NCBI GenBank assembly: GCA_028285305.1
Contig: JANQPV010000026.1
Location: 108,121-172,120, forward strand
Length of the DNA: 64,000 bases
Reading direction: 5' to 3'
Origin: Alphaproteobacteria bacterium
Lineage (GTDB): Bacteria; Pseudomonadota; Alphaproteobacteria; SMXP01
In this document: in pieces, positions 8,827 through 17,698 of the stretch
Numbering within the stretch: the first letter of the stretch is position 1
Layout: every line of letters begins with the position of its first letter
Translations under genes and position numbers: made by a program
The notes under the pieces: generated by a model
What the model saw: only the letters and a program-made list of their open reading frames with translations
Told to the model about the DNA's origin: nothing
Databases searched by the model: none

Positions 8827-10029
8827 ATGGCCGCCGTAGAGACTTCCGAACTCGACAGGTTTCGCAATGAAGTGCGGGCATGGCTTAATGAGAACTGTCC
8901 GGCGTCCATGCGAACACCAATGGCCGAGTCTGAGACCGTGTGGGGCGGACGCAGCGAAGCCTTCAAAAACCCGGAATCGAAGCTCTGGTTGGAGCGCATG
9001 GGAGAAAAAGGCTGGACCGCCCCCACTTGGCCGAAGGAATATGGCGGCGGCGGGCTCTCCAAAGAAGAAAACAAGATCCTCCAAGAAGAATTGCGGCGAA
9101 TCAAGGCCCGCCCGGCACTCCTTAGCTTTGGCCTTTGGATGTTAGGCCCGGTCCTCCTTGAATACGCAAACGAAGAGCAGAAAAAAGAGCATCTTCCAAA
9201 GATCGTGCGCGGCGAGATTCGCTGGTGCCAAGGCTACAGCGAGCCGGGCGCGGGGTCGGACCTTGCGGGTTTGCAGACGAGAGCCATTGAAGACGGCGAC
9301 GATTATGTCATCAATGGACAGAAGATTTGGACCTCTTATGCAAATTACGCGGATTGGATATTTTGTTTGGTTCGCACGGACACGACCGTCAAACATGAAG
9401 GCATCAGCTTCATTCTGTTCGATATGACGACGCCGGGCGTGGAAACCCGTCCGATCAAGTTGATAAGCGGATCTTCTCCATTCTGCGAAACTTTCTTCAC
9501 GGATGTTCGTGTACCAAAAAAGAACTTGGTAGGCCGCATCAACGGTGGCTGGGAAATCGCCAAGAAACTATTGCAACATGAACGTGCCAACATATCGGGG
9601 GCCGGTTTTACAGGCGGAACATCACTGCCTCTTGACGCCGTTGCAAAGGAATATGTCGGGGAACAAGGCGGCCGCATTTCGGACCCCTCTTTACGGGAAT
9701 CAATTGCAATGCACAAAATGCGAGGCCGGGGATTTGCTTTGACCCTCCAGCGTGCCGCCGACGAAGCCAAACATGGGGCCGAGCCCGGAGCCGCCTCTTC
9801 CATCTTTAAGTACTACGGCGCAGAACTAAACAAAGAGAAGTACGAGCTTTTTGTTGAAGCCATGGGAAGCCAAGCCCTTGGCTGGGAGGGCGAAGGGTTC
9901 TCGAAACCCGAGCTCGACGTCACCCGGTCATGGTTGCGTTCCAAGGCCAACTCGATCGAAGGCGGTACCTCAGAAATCAACCTGAATGTAGTCGCCAAAA
10001 GAGTTTTGGGTCTTCGCGATCACCAATAA
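8827..10029 (+). CDS. Acyl-CoA dehydrogenase
   Basis: A 400-residue FAD enzyme that introduces an alpha,beta double bond in an acyl-CoA. Seen: WCQGYSEPGAGSDLAG (the flavin/substrate signature around residue 135), DYVINGQKIWTSYA, and the C-terminal NSIEGGTSEINLNVVAKRVL. The start at 8827 is chosen because GAGGAA lies 6 bases upstream (8815-8820); a longer in-frame extension to 8695 has no ribosome site and reads as low-complexity sequence. It is followed after 36 bases by the HpaB-like gene, so the two are probably one operon. The subtype resembles the long acyl-CoA dehydrogenases seen in steroid and branched-acid degradation clusters; the exact substrate is unknown. Confidence 0.92.
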   Translation: MAAVETSELDRFRNEVRAWLNENCPASMRTPMAESETVWGGRSEAFKNPESKLWLERMGEKGWTAPTWPKEYGGGGLSKEENKILQEELRRIKARPALLSFGLWMLGPVLLEYANEEQKKEHLPKIVRGEIRWCQGYSEPGAGSDLAGLQTRAIEDGDDYVINGQKIWTSYANYADWIFCLVRTDTTVKHEGISFILFDMTTPGVETRPIKLISGSSPFCETFFTDVRVPKKNLVGRINGGWEIAKKLLQHERANISGAGFTGGTSLPLDAVAKEYVGEQGGRISDPSLRESIAMHKMRGRGFALTLQRAADEAKHGAEPGAASSIFKYYGAELNKEKYELFVEAMGSQALGWEGEGFSKPELDVTRSWLRSKANSIEGGTSEINLNVVAKRVLGLRDHQ

Positions 10030-10065
10030 GACGAAGTCGGATAATACCTGGGGAGGACCTGTCCT

Positions 10066-11457
10066 ATGATGACCGGAGACCAATACAAGGCGTCCTTGGA
10101 CGACGGGAGGCATGTTTACTTTGAAGGGAGTCGGATCGACGACTTACCTGGACACCCGATTTTGGGCGTCAAAGTGGACTCGTCCGCCCAAGGCTATGAC
10201 CGCTTTTACAAGCCGGAAGACGGCGCAGTCGGTGATTTCATGGTCGTTCCCCGCTCCGCACAAGATCTAAGGGCACAGGTGGAACTGCACGAAACCGTCG
10301 ACCTACTCACCCATGTGACCTACGCCTCCATCATGACGCTCTTAACGGCCGCTGATCGCATTGAGAGCGAACTGCCGGAAAATGCGGCCCGCATCCGCGC
10401 CTACGTCGAAGATGTTCAGCGCAAAGACCTGCGGATCGTTCAGTGCATCACCGACAGCAAGGGCGATCGCAGCAAAAAGCCAGGCCAACAAGAAGACCCC
10501 GATCAATATGTCCATGTGGTAGAGCGGCGCCCCGACGGCATCGTGATAAGAGGCGCCAAGCTGCACATTTCTGCCGCCAGCGCGTCTCACGAACTCATGA
10601 CCATACCCACGAAATCGATGAAGCCGGGCGAAGAAGACTATGCCGTCGCCTGCATGGTACCTGTCAACTCACCGGGCGTGAAGATTGTCGATACGACCTA
10701 TTATCCGCGTCACGAAGACAAGCGCCATTATCCGATCTCAGGAAGTCATCACTGCCCTGAGGGCTTCGTCATCTTTGACAATGTCTTTGTTCCCAACGAA
10801 CGGGTCTTTTTGGACGGACAGACCAAATTTGCCGCCGTCTTCGCCCATTCCTTGGGATTGTGGGAGCGTTTGGGCGGCCTCTCGGCCATGGTGGCGGACT
10901 ACGATATTTTGGTCGGCTTTGCCCAATTGATCGCCGAGGCCAATGGTCTGGAGCGGATCAGCCACGTCCGTGAGAAGATCTCCGAGATGATCATCAACGC
11001 GACCCTCGTGCGATCCTCACTCGAAGCCGCAGTTGAAAACTGTCATTTGACATCCGACGGAGTTGCTTTCCCGAACGAGCTATACACAAACGCCGGTAAA
11101 TATCATGGGGCGGCCACTTACAGCCTTATGGTTCGCCATCTTCACGACATTGGGGGCGGCTCCATCATGACGGCGCCCAGTGTCGCCGATTTGGAGAACG
11201 AAGATGTCGGTTACCTCATCCGCAAGTATATGGGAACCAAGCAATCGGTCGACGGAAACTACCGCACCCGCTTGTTTCATGCCATTCGGGACTACACTGC
11301 TGATTCTTATGGCGGCTGGAAGGCTGTCACGAATATCCAGGCAGGGGGCGGCCTCTACGCTCAGCGAATTGTCTCACGCGCCCATTACGATATCGACCAC
11401 GCCAAGAAACTGGCGCTTCAAATCGCCCACATGGACGACTACGCTGAGACGGCATAG
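10066..11457 (+). CDS. HpaB / 4-hydroxybutyryl-CoA dehydratase superfamily flavoprotein without the Fe-S ligands
   Basis: A 463-residue protein of the superfamily that holds 4-hydroxyphenylacetate 3-hydroxylase (HpaB) and 4-hydroxybutyryl-CoA dehydratase (AbfD). Shared segments include ITDSKGDRSKKPGQQEDPD, GIVIRGAKLHIS, FDNVFVPNERVFL and the C-terminal AGGGLYAQRIVSRAHYDI. It follows the AbfD pattern closely over the FAD-binding half. From my memory of the AbfD sequence, its cluster is held by two cysteines near residue 100 and a His/Cys pair seven residues apart near 292-299. Here the first region has no Cys, and the second aligns to W266 and L273. It should therefore be a flavin-only enzyme acting on a CoA ester or aromatic. 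A GGAGG site sits 9 bases before the ATG. It is likely co-transcribed with the preceding acyl-CoA dehydrogenase. Confidence 0.82.
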   Translation: MMTGDQYKASLDDGRHVYFEGSRIDDLPGHPILGVKVDSSAQGYDRFYKPEDGAVGDFMVVPRSAQDLRAQVELHETVDLLTHVTYASIMTLLTAADRIESELPENAARIRAYVEDVQRKDLRIVQCITDSKGDRSKKPGQQEDPDQYVHVVERRPDGIVIRGAKLHISAASASHELMTIPTKSMKPGEEDYAVACMVPVNSPGVKIVDTTYYPRHEDKRHYPISGSHHCPEGFVIFDNVFVPNERVFLDGQTKFAAVFAHSLGLWERLGGLSAMVADYDILVGFAQLIAEANGLERISHVREKISEMIINATLVRSSLEAAVENCHLTSDGVAFPNELYTNAGKYHGAATYSLMVRHLHDIGGGSIMTAPSVADLENEDVGYLIRKYMGTKQSVDGNYRTRLFHAIRDYTADSYGGWKAVTNIQAGGGLYAQRIVSRAHYDIDHAKKLALQIAHMDDYAETA

Positions 11458-11474
11458 CTGGGTGTCGAATTTAG

Positions 11475-11507
11475 TTGTTGCCTCGCTGGGGGCGAGAGCT
11501 GCAACAA
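11475..11507 (+). terminator. Two-part inverted repeat, possible terminator
   Basis: TTGTTGC and GCAACAA (7-bp outer arms, 11475-11481 and 11501-11507) enclose CTCGC/GCGAG inner arms with a 4-base bulge. It starts 18 bases after the HpaB-like stop codon. There is no clear T-run after it, so termination is plausible but not certain. Confidence 0.4.
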
Positions 11508-11610
11508 TTGATACAAAGAACTGTGTCACTGAAATGTCTAAGAAACCCAACGCTTCTAGGAGTTCTCCGCGGATTGAGGGGAACTGAAATCATGCGCATT
11601 TGGCGCTGAG

Positions 11611-11637
11611 GCGACGAGCTTAATGTATGCTCGTCGC
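11611..11637 (+). promoter_or_regulatory. Hairpin just upstream of the secreted TPR gene
   Basis: GCGACGAGC (11611-11619) and GCTCGTCGC (11629-11637) form a perfect 9-bp inverted repeat around a 9-base AT-rich loop; TGAG/TCA flanks extend it imperfectly. It ends 9 bases before the AGAGG ribosome site of the TPR gene. It may be an operator, or an RNA hairpin at the 5' end of the message that affects its stability or translation. Confidence 0.5.
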
Positions 11638-11657
11638 TCACACACAAGAGGATGAAA

Positions 11658-13478
11658 ATGAGAACGCGCCTGTTGAACCAAGCAAATCGCTATCGCTGGA
11701 GTTTGATCGCTCTTATGACAGCAGGAATAACTGCCGCCAGTGTGGCCGTCCCCCTGCCGAACAGCCAGGTGGACCGTTCATCCGCAGAGATCTTTGATCC
11801 GCTTGACTACGCGACGGCTCTGTGCGGCCGTTCGTCCTCGGACGGATACAATGCACGCCGCAAGCCGTTTATCCTGGCCGCCCAAGCCTACGCCGCAACC
11901 CAGCCTCAGACCGCGATCCCAGACGCCCCGCCGCTATGGCCCGGACTCGGCACGGCAAGCATGGACATTTCAACATCGAATCCCGGCGCGCAAATGTACT
12001 TCAATCAAGGTCTGCGTTTGATCTACGCCTTCAACCACGCAGAAGCCATCAAGTCCTTCCAGTTTGCGCAAGAACAAGATCCTGAGTGCGCTATGTGCTA
12101 TTGGGGCGAGGCTTTCTCATTGGGACCTAACATAAATGCTCCCATGGATCCGGGGGCCATCCGCTCCGCCTACCAATTATCACGCAAGGCGAAAAGACTT
12201 GCCGCCAAAGGTTCAGACAAGGAAAAAGCACTGACCGCAGCTCTGGTGAAGCGTTATAGTGCAAGCCGGTCCGGAAACCGGGCTGCACTCGACAGGGCCT
12301 TTGCCACAGCCATGTCGTCCGTTGCCAAACAATTCCCGGACGATGACAATATCGCAGCTCTGACTGCCGAAGCGATGATGGACACTCAAGCGTGGGACTA
12401 TTGGGACTCTAATCTCCGTCCCAAAGGGCGCACAGCGGAAATCATGAGGCTTCTCGAAACCGTTCTAGAGCGCAATCCCCGTCACCCGGCCGCAATCCAT
12501 CTCTACATTCACATGACAGAGGCGTCCGCCGATCCGAACAAGGCCGAGTCTTATGCGGAAACTCTAGAGAAGTTGATGCCCGGCTCAGGCCATCTGGTCC
12601 ACATGCCGTCGCACACCTACTATCGGATCGGCCGTTTCAAAGACTCGATACGCACGAACATCGACGCCGTAGAAGCGGACGAATACTTTCTGGCGTCGGC
12701 CGAGGCGAGCCCCCTTTATGAATTCGGATACTACACGCACAATATCCATTTCGTGTTGACCTCAGCACAGATGGCCGGTGATGCGGACACGGCACTCGAA
12801 ATGGCCGCTAAGTTGGACAGTAAATTGCCGATCGACATGGCCGCTGTCGCCGCCTGGGTTCAACCTATCAAGGCCGCACCTTATTTCGCCTACGTACAAT
12901 TTGCCGAGCCGCAACTGATTTTGGGCTTGGAGGATCCGGGAGCCAAAATCCCTTATCTGCAGGCTATGTGGCATTACGCCCGCGCGAACGCATACATTAA
13001 ACTCGGCAAAATGGGCGAAGCCGAAGACGAAATTGACGCGATTGCAGACTTGCGAGCTGAAGCCAACTGGTCGGCTCTCACCGATGGAGGCGTTCCTGCC
13101 AAAGAGCTCTTAAGAATCGCTGAGCTGGTATCGACGGCCCGTGTTGCCCAATTGGAAGGCGACGATGAGATGGCCATTCGCCAACTCGAAGACGCCGTCG
13201 CCTTGCAGGACGCCTTGCCTTATACGGAACCGCCATATTGGTACTACCCGATTCGTCAAACCTTGGGCGCCGCGCTCCTAAAGAACGGCCAACCCGAACG
13301 AGCCGAGCGCGTCTTTTTCCAAGCCTTGATTGACTCTCCGAACAATGGTTGGGCCCTGTACGGATTGAAACAAACGTACAAGCAGCTCGGCCGCGGACGC
13401 AGCGCGCGGTACACAAATGGCTTGTTCAAGAAAGCTTGGATCGGTGACCGCGATCTCGTCTCACTTGACATTTTGTAA
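11658..13478 (+). CDS. Exported TPR-repeat protein with conserved CxxC and histidine motifs
   Basis: A 606-residue protein starting with a hydrophobic export signal (SLIALMTAGITAASVAV, about residues 14-30). Helical TPR-type repeats follow, clearest around GLRLIYAFNHAEAIKSFQFA, the 430-500 region and the C-terminal AERVFFQALIDSPNNGWALYG. Conserved non-TPR elements include ECAMCYWGEA (a CxxC), HLYIHMTEAS and HMPSHTYYRIGRF. This matches a widespread but uncharacterised family of secreted TPR proteins; the Cys and His residues suggest metal or heme binding, which is inference only. The start at 11658 is preferred to 11652 because AGAGG abuts 11652. It is flanked by a 5' hairpin and a good terminator, so probably monocistronic. 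Confidence 0.8.
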   Translation: MRTRLLNQANRYRWSLIALMTAGITAASVAVPLPNSQVDRSSAEIFDPLDYATALCGRSSSDGYNARRKPFILAAQAYAATQPQTAIPDAPPLWPGLGTASMDISTSNPGAQMYFNQGLRLIYAFNHAEAIKSFQFAQEQDPECAMCYWGEAFSLGPNINAPMDPGAIRSAYQLSRKAKRLAAKGSDKEKALTAALVKRYSASRSGNRAALDRAFATAMSSVAKQFPDDDNIAALTAEAMMDTQAWDYWDSNLRPKGRTAEIMRLLETVLERNPRHPAAIHLYIHMTEASADPNKAESYAETLEKLMPGSGHLVHMPSHTYYRIGRFKDSIRTNIDAVEADEYFLASAEASPLYEFGYYTHNIHFVLTSAQMAGDADTALEMAAKLDSKLPIDMAAVAAWVQPIKAAPYFAYVQFAEPQLILGLEDPGAKIPYLQAMWHYARANAYIKLGKMGEAEDEIDAIADLRAEANWSALTDGGVPAKELLRIAELVSTARVAQLEGDDEMAIRQLEDAVALQDALPYTEPPYWYYPIRQTLGAALLKNGQPERAERVFFQALIDSPNNGWALYGLKQTYKQLGRGRSARYTNGLFKKAWIGDRDLVSLDIL

Positions 13479-13508
13479 GATTTCCCAAACTTCGCAGCTT
13501 CCCCACTT

Positions 13509-13541
13509 GGGTCGGATTCATATCCGGCCCCTTTATTTTTT
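13509..13541 (+). terminator. Rho-independent terminator after the TPR gene
   Basis: GGGTCGGAT (13509-13517) pairs with ATCCGGCCC (13522-13530), with one G-U, across a TCAT loop. It is followed by a T-rich run at 13532-13541 and lies about 30 bases after the stop codon. Confidence 0.85.
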
Positions 13542-13633
13542 GCGCCCCGTTGGTTTGCAATGCACCTGACATTGCGAACGCGGACGGAAACAGTCTAATG
13601 TCTCGCCCGAGAACAGATAGCAGGAGTCCCTGA

Positions 13634-14773
13634 ATGCCCTTAGTCTTAAGCGAGGAACAGACCATATTGCGGGACTCCGCCCGCGACTTCATTCAAGAAA
13701 AGTCGCCCGTCAGTGGACTCCGCAAACTTCGAGACGATAAGGACAAAACCGGCTTCGACCGAACCCTTTGGCAGGACATGGCTGGGCTCGGCTGGTCTGG
13801 CATACTCATTCCAGAGGAATATGGCGGTGTTGACTTTGGCTTTGTGGGTCTTGGCTTAGTGATGGAGGAAGCAGGCCGCACCTTAACCGCCTCGCCCCTC
13901 TTGTCCACCGCTCTCTTGTCTGCGTCCGCGATCCTCTTGGCCGGAACGGACGAACAAAAGCGAGCACATCTTCCAAACATCGCATCGGGGGAAACTATAT
14001 GGGCCTTTGCTTTGGAAGAAGGCCCGCACCATGCACCCTTTAACATCGCCGCATCTGCCGTTGCGGAGGGCGACGGCTTTGTCCTAAATGGCAGTAAGAC
14101 ATTTGTATTTGATGGACATGTCGCCGACAAACTCATCGTCGTTGCGCGAACTTCCGGCGCAGCCGATGACAAATCGGGGCTGAGCTTTTTCGTCGTCGAC
14201 GGAAGAGCCGCAGGATTAAAACGCACACGGACGGTCATGGTCGACGGCCGCAACGCGGCAAATCTTGAGTTTGCTGACTTGAAACTGCGGGCATCGGATT
14301 GCCTTGGGCAACCGGGGCAGGCCGGAGACCATCTGGAGACTATTTTGGATCGCGCACGGATTGGATTAGCTGCCGAGATGATGGGGACGGCCCAAGCCGC
14401 ATTCGACATCACCCACGAGTACTTGCAAACTCGTACCCAGTTTGGCCAACTGATCGGCAGCTTCCAGGCGTTGCAACACCGGGCGGCCAAAATGTTCTGC
14501 GAACTGGAAATTTCGAAATCCTGCGTCCTGCAAGCCCTGCAAGCTATCGACAATAATGCCAACGACATTCCCGCCCTTGCGAGCCTAGCGAAAGCGCAAC
14601 TCTGTGACACGCTTCATCTGGTATCCTCCGAAGCCCTTCAAATGCACGGCGGTGTTGGCATGACCGACGAATACGATGTCGGTCTCTACCTTAAGAGAGC
14701 GCGGGTCGTCGAACAAGCATTTGGAAACGCCCGCTTTCATAGAGATCGGTACGCACAGCTCGACGGCTTCTAA
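13634..14773 (+). CDS. Acyl-CoA dehydrogenase, short/medium-chain-like
   Basis: A 379-residue FAD enzyme. Seen: MPLVLSEEQTILRDSARDF at the N-terminus, GWSGILIPEEYGGVDFGFVG, the flavin-region AFALEEGPHHAPFN (divergent from the usual S-x-P-x-x-GSD), RTQFGQLIGSFQALQHRAAKM, and ALQMHGGVGMTDEYDVGLYL near the C-terminus. AGGAG lies 7 bases before the ATG. It resembles the partner acyl-CoA dehydrogenases found next to a second family member in degradation clusters, where two such subunits form a heteromer. Here the other copy is 3.6 kb away behind a terminator, so pairing is possible but unproven. The altered flavin-binding stretch fits a non-standard subunit. Confidence 0.88.
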   Translation: MPLVLSEEQTILRDSARDFIQEKSPVSGLRKLRDDKDKTGFDRTLWQDMAGLGWSGILIPEEYGGVDFGFVGLGLVMEEAGRTLTASPLLSTALLSASAILLAGTDEQKRAHLPNIASGETIWAFALEEGPHHAPFNIAASAVAEGDGFVLNGSKTFVFDGHVADKLIVVARTSGAADDKSGLSFFVVDGRAAGLKRTRTVMVDGRNAANLEFADLKLRASDCLGQPGQAGDHLETILDRARIGLAAEMMGTAQAAFDITHEYLQTRTQFGQLIGSFQALQHRAAKMFCELEISKSCVLQALQAIDNNANDIPALASLAKAQLCDTLHLVSSEALQMHGGVGMTDEYDVGLYLKRARVVEQAFGNARFHRDRYAQLDGF

Positions 14774-14875
14774 AGCGCATCCAGGTTAAGTGGAACCCGG
14801 TTAACCGTCCGGATGCGCGCAATTGTAGGAATCTAGAGCTCAATTTTGATTCCATCAAAATCTGACAAGCTCTAG
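14774..14875 (+). repeat. Two-hairpin intergenic repeat, copy 1 (RIME-like)
   Basis: A roughly 102-base element starting directly after the acyl-CoA dehydrogenase stop codon. Hairpin 1 has outer arms GCGCATCC (14775-14782) and GGATGCGC (14811-14818) and inner arms GGTTAA and TTAACC. Hairpin 2 has outer arms CTAGAGCT (14833-14840) and AGCTCTAG (14868-14875) and inner arms ATTTTGAT and ATCAAAAT. The sequence aligns without gaps to the element at the right end of the window. Size and architecture fit the RIME-type palindromic repeats of Rhizobiales; that family name is from memory and not checked. Confidence 0.8.
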
Positions 14876-14989
14876 CATCGGTTGAGTCCCCAAAAAATGC
14901 GGCTTTCAAGGAAGACCAGGCAACGATAGTCTCTATCTCTAAGGGTGCTAAAGTGCCCTCGATTCGGTTCAGTTGGAGAAGTTCCCTCG

Positions 14990-17278
14990 ATGGATCTCTC
15001 GCGTTTTCCGGAGCTGATGATCAAGCTTCGGTGGTTGGTAATTGCGTTTTGGATTCCCCCGCTTGTTTGCGCCTTCTGGGGATTACAATATCTTACACTT
15101 ACGGCGGACACGCGGGTCTTCTTCGATGAACGTAATCCGTATCTGCTCGAACTGGAAGCCTTCGAAAAGAAATACAGCCAGAACAACAACCTTTTGATTG
15201 TAGTGCATAATCCGGAAGGTTCAGTCTTTGACCGGAAAATCCTACAAACTCTCTCTGAACTGACAGAAGCAGCCTGGAAACTGCCCTATGCGAGCCGTGT
15301 AGATTCCCTCGCGAATTTTCAGAGAGTGTACGCAAGCGAAGACTTAATCAGCATAGAAAGTTATATTTCGCCAGGTGAAGATCTCACCCCCGTTAAGGTC
15401 GAAACGATCCGCAAGGAGGCCCTCTCCGATAGCGCCATCGTGAACCGATTGGTTTCACAAGACGAACAAACGGCGGGCGTCAATATCAACTTCAACCTTC
15501 CCAGTCGCGCTTCCGATGAAATTCGCACGATTGTCGAGAGCGCACGCGCACTCATCGCGCGTTACGAAACGCAGGACAATAACCTCTCCTTTCATGTGAC
15601 CGGCAATGTGGCCCTGATGCGCGTGTTCTCAGAGGCCATAGAGATGGATCAATCACTCTTGATTCCCATCACTTTGGTTGTGAGCGCCCTGATCCTTGCT
15701 TACCTCTTGGGCTCCGCTGGCGCGGTGCTCTCTGTCGGATCCATACTGGTTTTGTCGAGCGGGGCCGCCATGGGAATTGCTGGATGGGCTGGGATGGTGC
15801 TCAATCCCGCATCGGTCGTCGCGCCGATCGTGATCATGATCTTGGCGATCGCCAGCACGGTCCATGTTGTGTCTGCCGTTCAACGAAATGTGGGCTTGGG
15901 TATGGACACCATCGCGGCCGTCCGCGCCGCGTTTTATGAAAACGCCGCACCAGTGACACTGGCGAGTTTAACGACGGCAATCGGTTTCTTTGCTCTCAAT
16001 CTTTCCAGTTCCCCCCCGTTTAGAGACATGGGCAATGCGATTATCGTCGGCATCATCCTGAGTTTTCTTCTCATTTTCACGTGGTTGCCGGCGGTCCTCT
16101 CCTTTGCCGGCCTGCCGCCGAAAAGGCCATCCAGCGACAAAATCATGGAAGTCATGGGAAGGACGGTCAGCGCCGTATCCCCCTTCTTTTTGTTGTTGGT
16201 CTTGATTTCCTCTTTCGGCGCTTTTCAGGGCGTTCAGAACATTGTCTTGGACGACGATTTTGTTCGAGGCTTCGATGACCGCTTCGACTATGCCCGGGCC
16301 TCAGACTTCGCAGAAGAGAATCTGACGGGCCTGAATATCTTGGAATTCGACCTAAGCGCGGGCGGCCCAGAGAAAGCTTACGATCCAACGTACCTAAAAA
16401 CTGTGGATGAGTTCGCCGCCTGGCTTCGCGGTCAGAAGCATGTCGCGAATGTGACCTCCATCGCCGACATCGGCAAAAAGGTAAACCAGGCAATGGAGGG
16501 CGGCGCTGTTGACGCCTATCACCTTCCCGCGGACACCTCGACGTCGGCGCAATATTTCCTCTTGTATGAACTATCCCTGCCTTTGGGATTGGAGCTGTCT
16601 GACTTTGTCAATGTGGATCGCTCCAGCTCCAGGCTGACTGTGCTCCTCAGGCACGCAACGTCCGGCGATATTCGGACGCTGAACGAAAACGCACAAGACT
16701 GGCTCAAGGCAAACGCTCCCTCGCACATGCACACGGCGGGCACAAGCATCAACGTCGTTTTCGCCCATCTGTCTCGCTTGACCATTCAGTCCATGATCCT
16801 GAGTACCTTCATCTCCATTTTGGCCATCTCGGTCATTATCGGCGTTACACTCCGTAGCGCCTCCCTCGGACTTGTGAGCCTTGTCACCAACAGTTTGCCG
16901 ATTGCCATGGGCTTCGGCATCTGGGGATTTCTATTTGGCCAAATGGGCCTAGCGGCCGCCGTCGTAACCGCCATCACATTCGGCATCGTCGTTGACGATA
17001 CAGTGCACTTTCTCGCGAAATACCAGAATGCGATGAGTTCCCTCCGGAAGGACCATCGCAACGCCGTCATTCACGCCTTCGTGCACGCTGGTACTCCCAT
17101 GTTGATCACAACCCTTGCCATTTGTGCCGGCTTTTCCATCCTGACCCTCAGCGGCTTTGAGATAAACAGAACGCTTGCCGCACTCACCGTCATCATCGTT
17201 TCCTGCGCTTTGCTCGTGGATTGGTTTTTACTTCCGGCATTGCTGCGTGTGCTTCGCCTCTTTGGAAAATCCGAATAA
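14990..17278 (+). CDS. RND superfamily exporter, MMPL type
   Basis: A 762-residue inner-membrane protein with the duplicated RND plan. One membrane helix near the N-terminus is followed by a large extracytoplasmic loop and a five- to six-helix bundle (about residues 215-400), then the second half: a loop with FDDRFDYARASDF, and a bundle with FGIVVDDTVHFLAKY, the conserved Asp-bearing TM4-like motif. MMPL/HpnN-type members export lipids (mycolates, hopanoids, carotenoids) using the proton gradient; the substrate here is unknown but the lipid-metabolism neighbourhood fits. The ATG at 14990 is chosen because GGAGAA lies 9 bases upstream; a GTG at 14945 is in frame but poorly placed. It follows the repeat element. 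Confidence 0.88.
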   Translation: MDLSRFPELMIKLRWLVIAFWIPPLVCAFWGLQYLTLTADTRVFFDERNPYLLELEAFEKKYSQNNNLLIVVHNPEGSVFDRKILQTLSELTEAAWKLPYASRVDSLANFQRVYASEDLISIESYISPGEDLTPVKVETIRKEALSDSAIVNRLVSQDEQTAGVNINFNLPSRASDEIRTIVESARALIARYETQDNNLSFHVTGNVALMRVFSEAIEMDQSLLIPITLVVSALILAYLLGSAGAVLSVGSILVLSSGAAMGIAGWAGMVLNPASVVAPIVIMILAIASTVHVVSAVQRNVGLGMDTIAAVRAAFYENAAPVTLASLTTAIGFFALNLSSSPPFRDMGNAIIVGIILSFLLIFTWLPAVLSFAGLPPKRPSSDKIMEVMGRTVSAVSPFFLLLVLISSFGAFQGVQNIVLDDDFVRGFDDRFDYARASDFAEENLTGLNILEFDLSAGGPEKAYDPTYLKTVDEFAAWLRGQKHVANVTSIADIGKKVNQAMEGGAVDAYHLPADTSTSAQYFLLYELSLPLGLELSDFVNVDRSSSRLTVLLRHATSGDIRTLNENAQDWLKANAPSHMHTAGTSINVVFAHLSRLTIQSMILSTFISILAISVIIGVTLRSASLGLVSLVTNSLPIAMGFGIWGFLFGQMGLAAAVVTAITFGIVVDDTVHFLAKYQNAMSSLRKDHRNAVIHAFVHAGTPMLITTLAICAGFSILTLSGFEINRTLAALTVIIVSCALLVDWFLLPALLRVLRLFGKSE

Positions 17279-17698
17279 GACCAACCGTGTCATATATACC
17301 ATAAGTTGCAGAAACATCGTTCAAACGTTCGTGAACACCAAAACCTGAAGTTGTGCGCTCGAAAAAATCATGAGTAAATTCAAGAGCTTATGGGAGCACT
17401 TTTGCAATCGTTAACGGATTCGGCATTGGGGGTTGTTCGCTCGACACGACAGAACTAATTTACTATCGTTAACGAGTATAGTCCGTATCTGTACAAAAAC
17501 AAAAATAAACCGGGCAAGACGTCCCGGCTGTACGTGATTGGTGTGGGTAAATCTGCCCTCCTGCAAAATGGACGGCGAAGACTCCCAGCGTAATCAAAAA
17601 TAGCGGAAATACAAAGTCGCAGGCCCGTTTCTGCGGCAATTCCCGGTTCTGTGTGTATCGGGACAATGATTGTTTGCGGTTATGTGGTGGAAATACCA
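17279..17698. other. Non-coding, AT-rich stretch with inverted repeats
   Basis: No convincing gene is seen here. Visible elements are GTTCA/TGAAC arms around AACGTT (17319-17336), two copies of the palindrome CGTTAACG 58 bases apart (17409-17416 and 17467-17474), and a hairpin with a T-run on the minus strand (17495-17527). Together they look like a regulatory region for the PilZ-like/methyltransferase gene. A 76-codon minus-strand frame at 17469-17699 contains one hydrophobic stretch but lacks a convincing ribosome site. Confidence 0.5.
17495..17527 (-). terminator. Minus-strand terminator-like hairpin with no annotated gene upstream
   Basis: Read on the minus strand, CCGGG and CCCGG arms around an 8-base loop (17510-17527) are followed by a T-rich run (complement of 17495-17509). 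That is the layout of an intrinsic terminator for a transcript coming from about 17530-17700, antisense to the 5' end of the methyltransferase region. No established gene lies there. Confidence 0.4.

Noticed and set aside
13693..14610. A 305-codon minus-strand frame
   Set aside because: Opposite an acyl-CoA dehydrogenase with clear motifs; the translation is Ser/Ala/Arg-rich, as expected of a shadow.
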